Of a stretch of DNA of 64,000 nt, positions 60,088 through 64,000 are shown one piece after another. Position numbers and translations under genes: made by a program. The notes under the pieces were generated by a model. The model was not told the origin of the DNA and ran no database searches. It saw only the letters and a program-made list of their open reading frames with translations. Position 1 is the first letter of the stretch, and each line of letters starts with the position of its first letter. This stretch comes from Flavobacteriaceae bacterium (lineage in GTDB: Bacteria > Bacteroidota > Bacteroidia > Flavobacteriales > Flavobacteriaceae): assembly GCA_002862645.1 (NCBI GenBank), contig PKDQ01000026.1:1-64000 (forward strand). Reading direction: 5' to 3'.

Positions 60088-61142
60088 AACGAATAGGTAA
60101 ACGCATTGATGTTCATTCCAGCACCTACGCTGGCAAAAAGCGCAACATCTCCTTTGTTTATTTGATGGCCATTGAGGGCATTTCGCTTAACCAAATCCAA
60201 TAGGGTAGGGACAGTTGCAACCGAACTATTACCTAATTTATGGATGCTTATGGGTAGTATGTCTGCAGGAATGGGTTCACGAAAAAGACGGTAAAACCTC
60301 TTAACGATGGCTTCATCCATTTTTTCATTGGCTTGATGCAGAAAGATTTTTTTTAAAGACCCTAGGTCTTCTCCGCTTTTGTCAAAGCAGTCTTTCATGG
60401 CTTGTGGAACGTGGCTAATGGCAAATTCGTAAACTTTCCTTCCTAGCATTTTAATATACTTGTCTTCAGGCTTAGCTGTTGGATCGTTAGACTTTCCAGA
60501 AAACAAGTAAAAAGCCTCTTCTGAACTATAGGTTTGTGAACAGTAGCTTAAAAGGCCACCGGCTTCTTCTGTTTCTTCAATGATAGTCGCTCCAGCCCCG
60601 TCGGCAAAAATCATGGCGTCTCTGTCGTTTTGATCAGCAATTCGTGACAAGGTATCGGCGCCAATAACCATGCAGCGTTTCGCCATCCCCGATTTGATAA
60701 AAGCTTGTGCTTGAATGACACCTTCTACCCATCCAGGGCAACCAAAAATCAGGTCGTAAGCAACACAATTCGGATTCTTTATCTGGAGGTTATGCTTTAC
60801 CCTTGTGGCCAAGGAGGGTAATATATCAGTTTGTATACAGCCGTGTTGGACGTCACCAAAATTATGGGCTACAATTATATAGTCCAAGGTTTCAGGATCA
60901 AGAGATGCGTCTTCAATAGCTTTTTCAGCAGCCAGAAAAGCGAGATCAGATGCAGTTTGGTGTGGTTTAGCATAACGGCGCTCTTCAATGCCCGTTATGG
61001 CCTTAAATTTCTCAATAATATCACCATTTTCAGCACCAAAAGGATTGCCGCTGTCGTCTAAAAATGTATGTGCTAAAAAATCTTGATTTCGTTCTTTGTG
61101 TGAAGGAATATAACTTCCAACGCCTGTGATGTGGATTCCCAT
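60084..61142 (-). CDS. 3-oxoacyl-ACP synthase III family protein (FabH-like)
   Basis: Catalytic triad contexts FGCPGW (Cys), FLHQANEKMD (His), KLGNSSVATVPTLL (Asn). Confidence 0.9.
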   Translation of the reverse strand: MGIHITGVGSYIPSHKERNQDFLAHTFLDDSGNPFGAENGDIIEKFKAITGIEERRYAKPHQTASDLAFLAAEKAIEDASLDPETLDYIIVAHNFGDVQHGCIQTDILPSLATRVKHNLQIKNPNCVAYDLIFGCPGWVEGVIQAQAFIKSGMAKRCMVIGADTLSRIADQNDRDAMIFADGAGATIIEETEEAGGLLSYCSQTYSSEEAFYLFSGKSNDPTAKPEDKYIKMLGRKVYEFAISHVPQAMKDCFDKSGEDLGSLKKIFLHQANEKMDEAIVKRFYRLFREPIPADILPISIHKLGNSSVATVPTLLDLVKRNALNGHQINKGDVALFASVGAGMNINAFTYSF

Positions 61143-61240
61143 ATTTTATAAGAGTAGTGGTCGTTTTCTGATATTCAAATATAGAAATCTATACGTTTAC
61201 AAGAAAAAAGATGTGCTTATAAATACGTTCCATACCCATA

Positions 61241-64000
61241 TTATTGAATTTGCGAGACCGGGTTGTCTACGTACATTTCTATAGGAGCGCAAGTACACAT
61301 AAGGTTTCTGTCGCCATAAGCTTCATCTACACGCTGTACACTTGGCCAAAACTTATTTTCACGAACAAATTGCAATGGATATGCTGCTTCTTCTCTCGTG
61401 TATGGTAATTCCCATTCGTGCGCTGTCAATTGAGTCAAGGTATGAGGTGCGTTGCGAACTAGATTGTTCGTTTGTTCTTTAGTGCTGGCCTCAATCTCAT
61501 AGCGTATTGAAATAAATGCTTCGCAAAAACGATCTAATTCTGCCATGTTTTCACTTTCTGTAGGTTCAATCATCATGGTGCCTGGAACTGGGAACGACAC
61601 CGTTGGTGCATGAAAGCCATAATCAATCAAACGTTTGGCAATATCCATTACTTCTATGCCCTTTTCTTTAAAAGCACGACAATCAATGATAAACTCGTGT
61701 GCTGCTCTGCTGTTGTCACCACTGTACAAAACAGGGTAGTGCTTGGCAATACGTTCCTTGATGTAATTGGCATTTAAGATAGCTACCTCTGTGGCTTTCG
61801 TAAGCCCTGCGGCTCCTAGTAAGCGTATGTAGGCATAAGAAATAAGACAAGCTAGAGCTGAGCCATAAGGCGCTGCAGAAAGCGCTTGGATTCCTTGTTG
61901 GCCACTTGTAGTAATTATAGTGTGGTTTGGTAAAAATGGAACCAAATGTTTGGCAACACATATTGGACCTACTCCAGGACCGCCACCTCCATGTGGTATG
62001 GCAAAGGTTTTGTGGAGGTTCAGGTGACAAACGTCAGCGCCAATAACAGCAGGATTAGTTAGACCAACTTGCGCATTCATATTTGCGCCATCCATATATA
62101 TTTGCCCTCCTTTGCTGTGAATATATGCGGTTATTTCGTTAATAGCTGATTCAAAAACCCCATGCGTTGAGGGATAGGTAATCATTAAAGCTGCTAAATT
62201 ATAGGCATGCTCATTGGCTTTGGCTTTTAAGTCATCTAGGTCAATATTGCCTTTTTCGTCAGTACCTACTACAATAACTTGCATGCCAGCCATTACAGCA
62301 GAAGCTGGATTGGTGCCATGTGCAGAAGCAGGAATAAGACAGATGTTGCGATGTGCGTCATCGTTTGCAAGATGGAATGCTCGTATGACCATCAGTCCTG
62401 CAAATTCGCCTTGTGCTCCCGAATTAGGTTGTAAGGATGTGCCACCGAAGCCCGTGATTTCTGTAAGGTAATCAGCAAGGTCGTGTAATACCCTAGTGTA
62501 GCCAGCTGCCTGATCGCTAGGCGCAAAGGGATGTATGTTGTTCCAATGTGGATCACTCAGGGCAAACATTTCTGTAGCAGCATTTAGCTTCATGGTACAA
62601 GAACCCAGTGCAATCATGGAATGATTTAGCGCCAAGTCTTTGCGCTCAAGGGATTTGATGTAGCGCATCATGCTGGTTTCGGAATGGTAACTATGAAATA
62701 CGTCGTTGGTTAAAAATGAAGTGGTTCGCTTGTGTGAAACAGGGAGACAATCCATTTCAACCGAATTGACATCAAAGGCAGGCTGTTTAGTTGCTTCGGC
62801 AATGATATCAATCAAAATTTGAATGTGCTGGTTCTCAGTTGCTTCGTGGAAGGTAATACTCAGCTCATTTTTGTTGATCTGTCGAAGATTGATTCCTTTG
62901 GCAGCAGCCAATCTTGCTATTTCTTGGGCTGGGGCTTCGATGTGAAGCGTGTCAAAGAACGCCTTGTTCTTCTGCGGTATTCCCAGTTGTTTAAGTGCCT
63001 GATTAAGTTGACAAGTATGACGGTGAATACGTGTAGCAATTGATATTAATCCTTCTGGGCCGTGGTAAACAGCGTACATTCCTGCCATAACCGCCAAAAG
63101 CACTTGTGCGGTACAAATATTAGATGTAGCCCTATCTCTTTTAATGTGTTGCTCACGTGTTTGCAAGGCCATACGTAAAGCTCTGTTACCAGACTTATCT
63201 TGGGTAACGCCAATGATCCTTCCGGGAATACTGCGTTTGTAGGCGGTCTTGGTTGCGAAGAATGCTGCGTGCGGTCCTCCATAGCCGAGGGGAATTCCAA
63301 AGCGTTGACTGCTTCCTACTACGACATCAGCACTTAAAGTTCCTGGTGCTTCTAAAAGCACCAAACTCATAAGGTCAGCAGCAACTGCCGTTTTCACTTC
63401 TGCTTGGGAAGCACGATCAATAAAAGCTTTTAGGTTGGGTATAGCGCCGTCAACACCAGGGTACTGCACCAAAGCTCCAAAGTATGCTTCAGTAGGCACA
63501 AAAGTATCGCAACTGCCATAAACAAGTGTAATCCCAACGGGAACGGCTCTTGTTTCTAACACAGATTTGGTCTGCGGCAAGGTATTTTCATCTACAAAAA
63601 ACAGCTTTGCACCTTCCTTTTTCTGCGTTCTTGTACGTTGGCCAAAGAGCAGACTCATGGCTTCTGCTGCAGCTGTAGATTCATCTAAAAGAGAGGCATT
63701 AGCAAGTTCCATTCCTGTGAGCTCCACAATCATGGTTTGAAAGTTTAGTAGCGCCTCCATCCGACCTTGTGCAATTTCAGCTTGGTAGGGGGTGTATGCG
63801 GTGTACCAACCTGGGTTTTCCAATATATTTCTTTGGATTACACCGGGCAAAATAGCCTCGTGATAACCTAGGCCAATAAAGGAAGTAAATACCTTGTTGT
63901 GTTTCCCTAAGGTGGAAATGTGTTTTGAAAAGCTATGTTCGCTCATCGCTTCAGGAAGCGACATGGGTGCATGGAGCCTAATGGCTTCTGGAACGGTCTG
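61241..64000 (-). CDS. gcvP: Glycine dehydrogenase (aminomethyl-transferring), 5' truncated by window edge
   Basis: GLGYHEAILPGVIQRNILENPGWYTAYTPYQAEIAQGR, DGANMNAQVGLTNPAVIGADVCHLNLHKTFAIPHGGGGPG; frame stays open upstream of the listed ATG to base 64000. Confidence 0.97.
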   Translation of the reverse strand, partial: QTVPEAIRLHAPMSLPEAMSEHSFSKHISTLGKHNKVFTSFIGLGYHEAILPGVIQRNILENPGWYTAYTPYQAEIAQGRMEALLNFQTMIVELTGMELANASLLDESTAAAEAMSLLFGQRTRTQKKEGAKLFFVDENTLPQTKSVLETRAVPVGITLVYGSCDTFVPTEAYFGALVQYPGVDGAIPNLKAFIDRASQAEVKTAVAADLMSLVLLEAPGTLSADVVVGSSQRFGIPLGYGGPHAAFFATKTAYKRSIPGRIIGVTQDKSGNRALRMALQTREQHIKRDRATSNICTAQVLLAVMAGMYAVYHGPEGLISIATRIHRHTCQLNQALKQLGIPQKNKAFFDTLHIEAPAQEIARLAAAKGINLRQINKNELSITFHEATENQHIQILIDIIAEATKQPAFDVNSVEMDCLPVSHKRTTSFLTNDVFHSYHSETSMMRYIKSLERKDLALNHSMIALGSCTMKLNAATEMFALSDPHWNNIHPFAPSDQAAGYTRVLHDLADYLTEITGFGGTSLQPNSGAQGEFAGLMVIRAFHLANDDAHRNICLIPASAHGTNPASAVMAGMQVIVVGTDEKGNIDLDDLKAKANEHAYNLAALMITYPSTHGVFESAINEITAYIHSKGGQIYMDGANMNAQVGLTNPAVIGADVCHLNLHKTFAIPHGGGGPGVGPICVAKHLVPFLPNHTIITTSGQQGIQALSAAPYGSALACLISYAYIRLLGAAGLTKATEVAILNANYIKERIAKHYPVLYSGDNSRAAHEFIIDCRAFKEKGIEVMDIAKRLIDYGFHAPTVSFPVPGTMMIEPTESENMAELDRFCEAFISIRYEIEASTKEQTNNLVRNAPHTLTQLTAHEWELPYTREEAAYPLQFVRENKFWPSVQRVDEAYGDRNLMCTCAPIEMYVDNPVSQIQ

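Noticed and set aside
1-64000. Search for mobile elements, defence islands, biosynthetic clusters or retron/DGR-like arrays
   Set aside because: No transposase, integrase, reverse transcriptase, terminal inverted repeats or target duplications, Cas genes or NRPS/PKS domains were recognised; gene content is housekeeping throughout.

Overview
This 64-kb window looks like the chromosome of a Flavobacteriaceae/Bacteroidota bacterium. Support comes from GldJ/PorT/PorU/PorV, a DUF5103 protein, Na+-NQR, a short RpoD, and TAnnTTTG promoter motifs. It is almost entirely densely packed housekeeping sequence: carbon metabolism (galE, rpe, fba, gpmI, pdhA/pdhC, gcvP), translation and RNA (rpsO, pnp, rsmG, a TrmH-type methylase, tRNA-Val), envelope and T9SS (TamL-like, porT, gldJ, porU, porV, mlaE/F-like, murF), transport (trkA/trkH, nqrABCDEF-apbE), and several peptidases. 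I found no CRISPR array, transposon, prophage, rRNA or obvious defence/biosynthetic island, and no convincing new multi-gene system. The most interesting signals are: (1) a heavily decayed PafA-like alkaline phosphatase pseudogene whose ancestral C-terminus and stop codon can still be read; (2) an M48 metallopeptidase split by one in-frame TAA; (3) a rule-like pattern in which nearly all convergent gene pairs meet at overlapping or abutting stop codons; (4) yjbQ starting 6 nt after a tRNA-Val; (5) an AccD without any zinc-finger cysteines; (6) an NqrB flavinylation motif reading SGET instead of SGAT; (7) a small conserved-looking ORF of unclear function between nqrF and apbE; (8) divergent gene pairs with almost no intergenic DNA and likely TTG starts.
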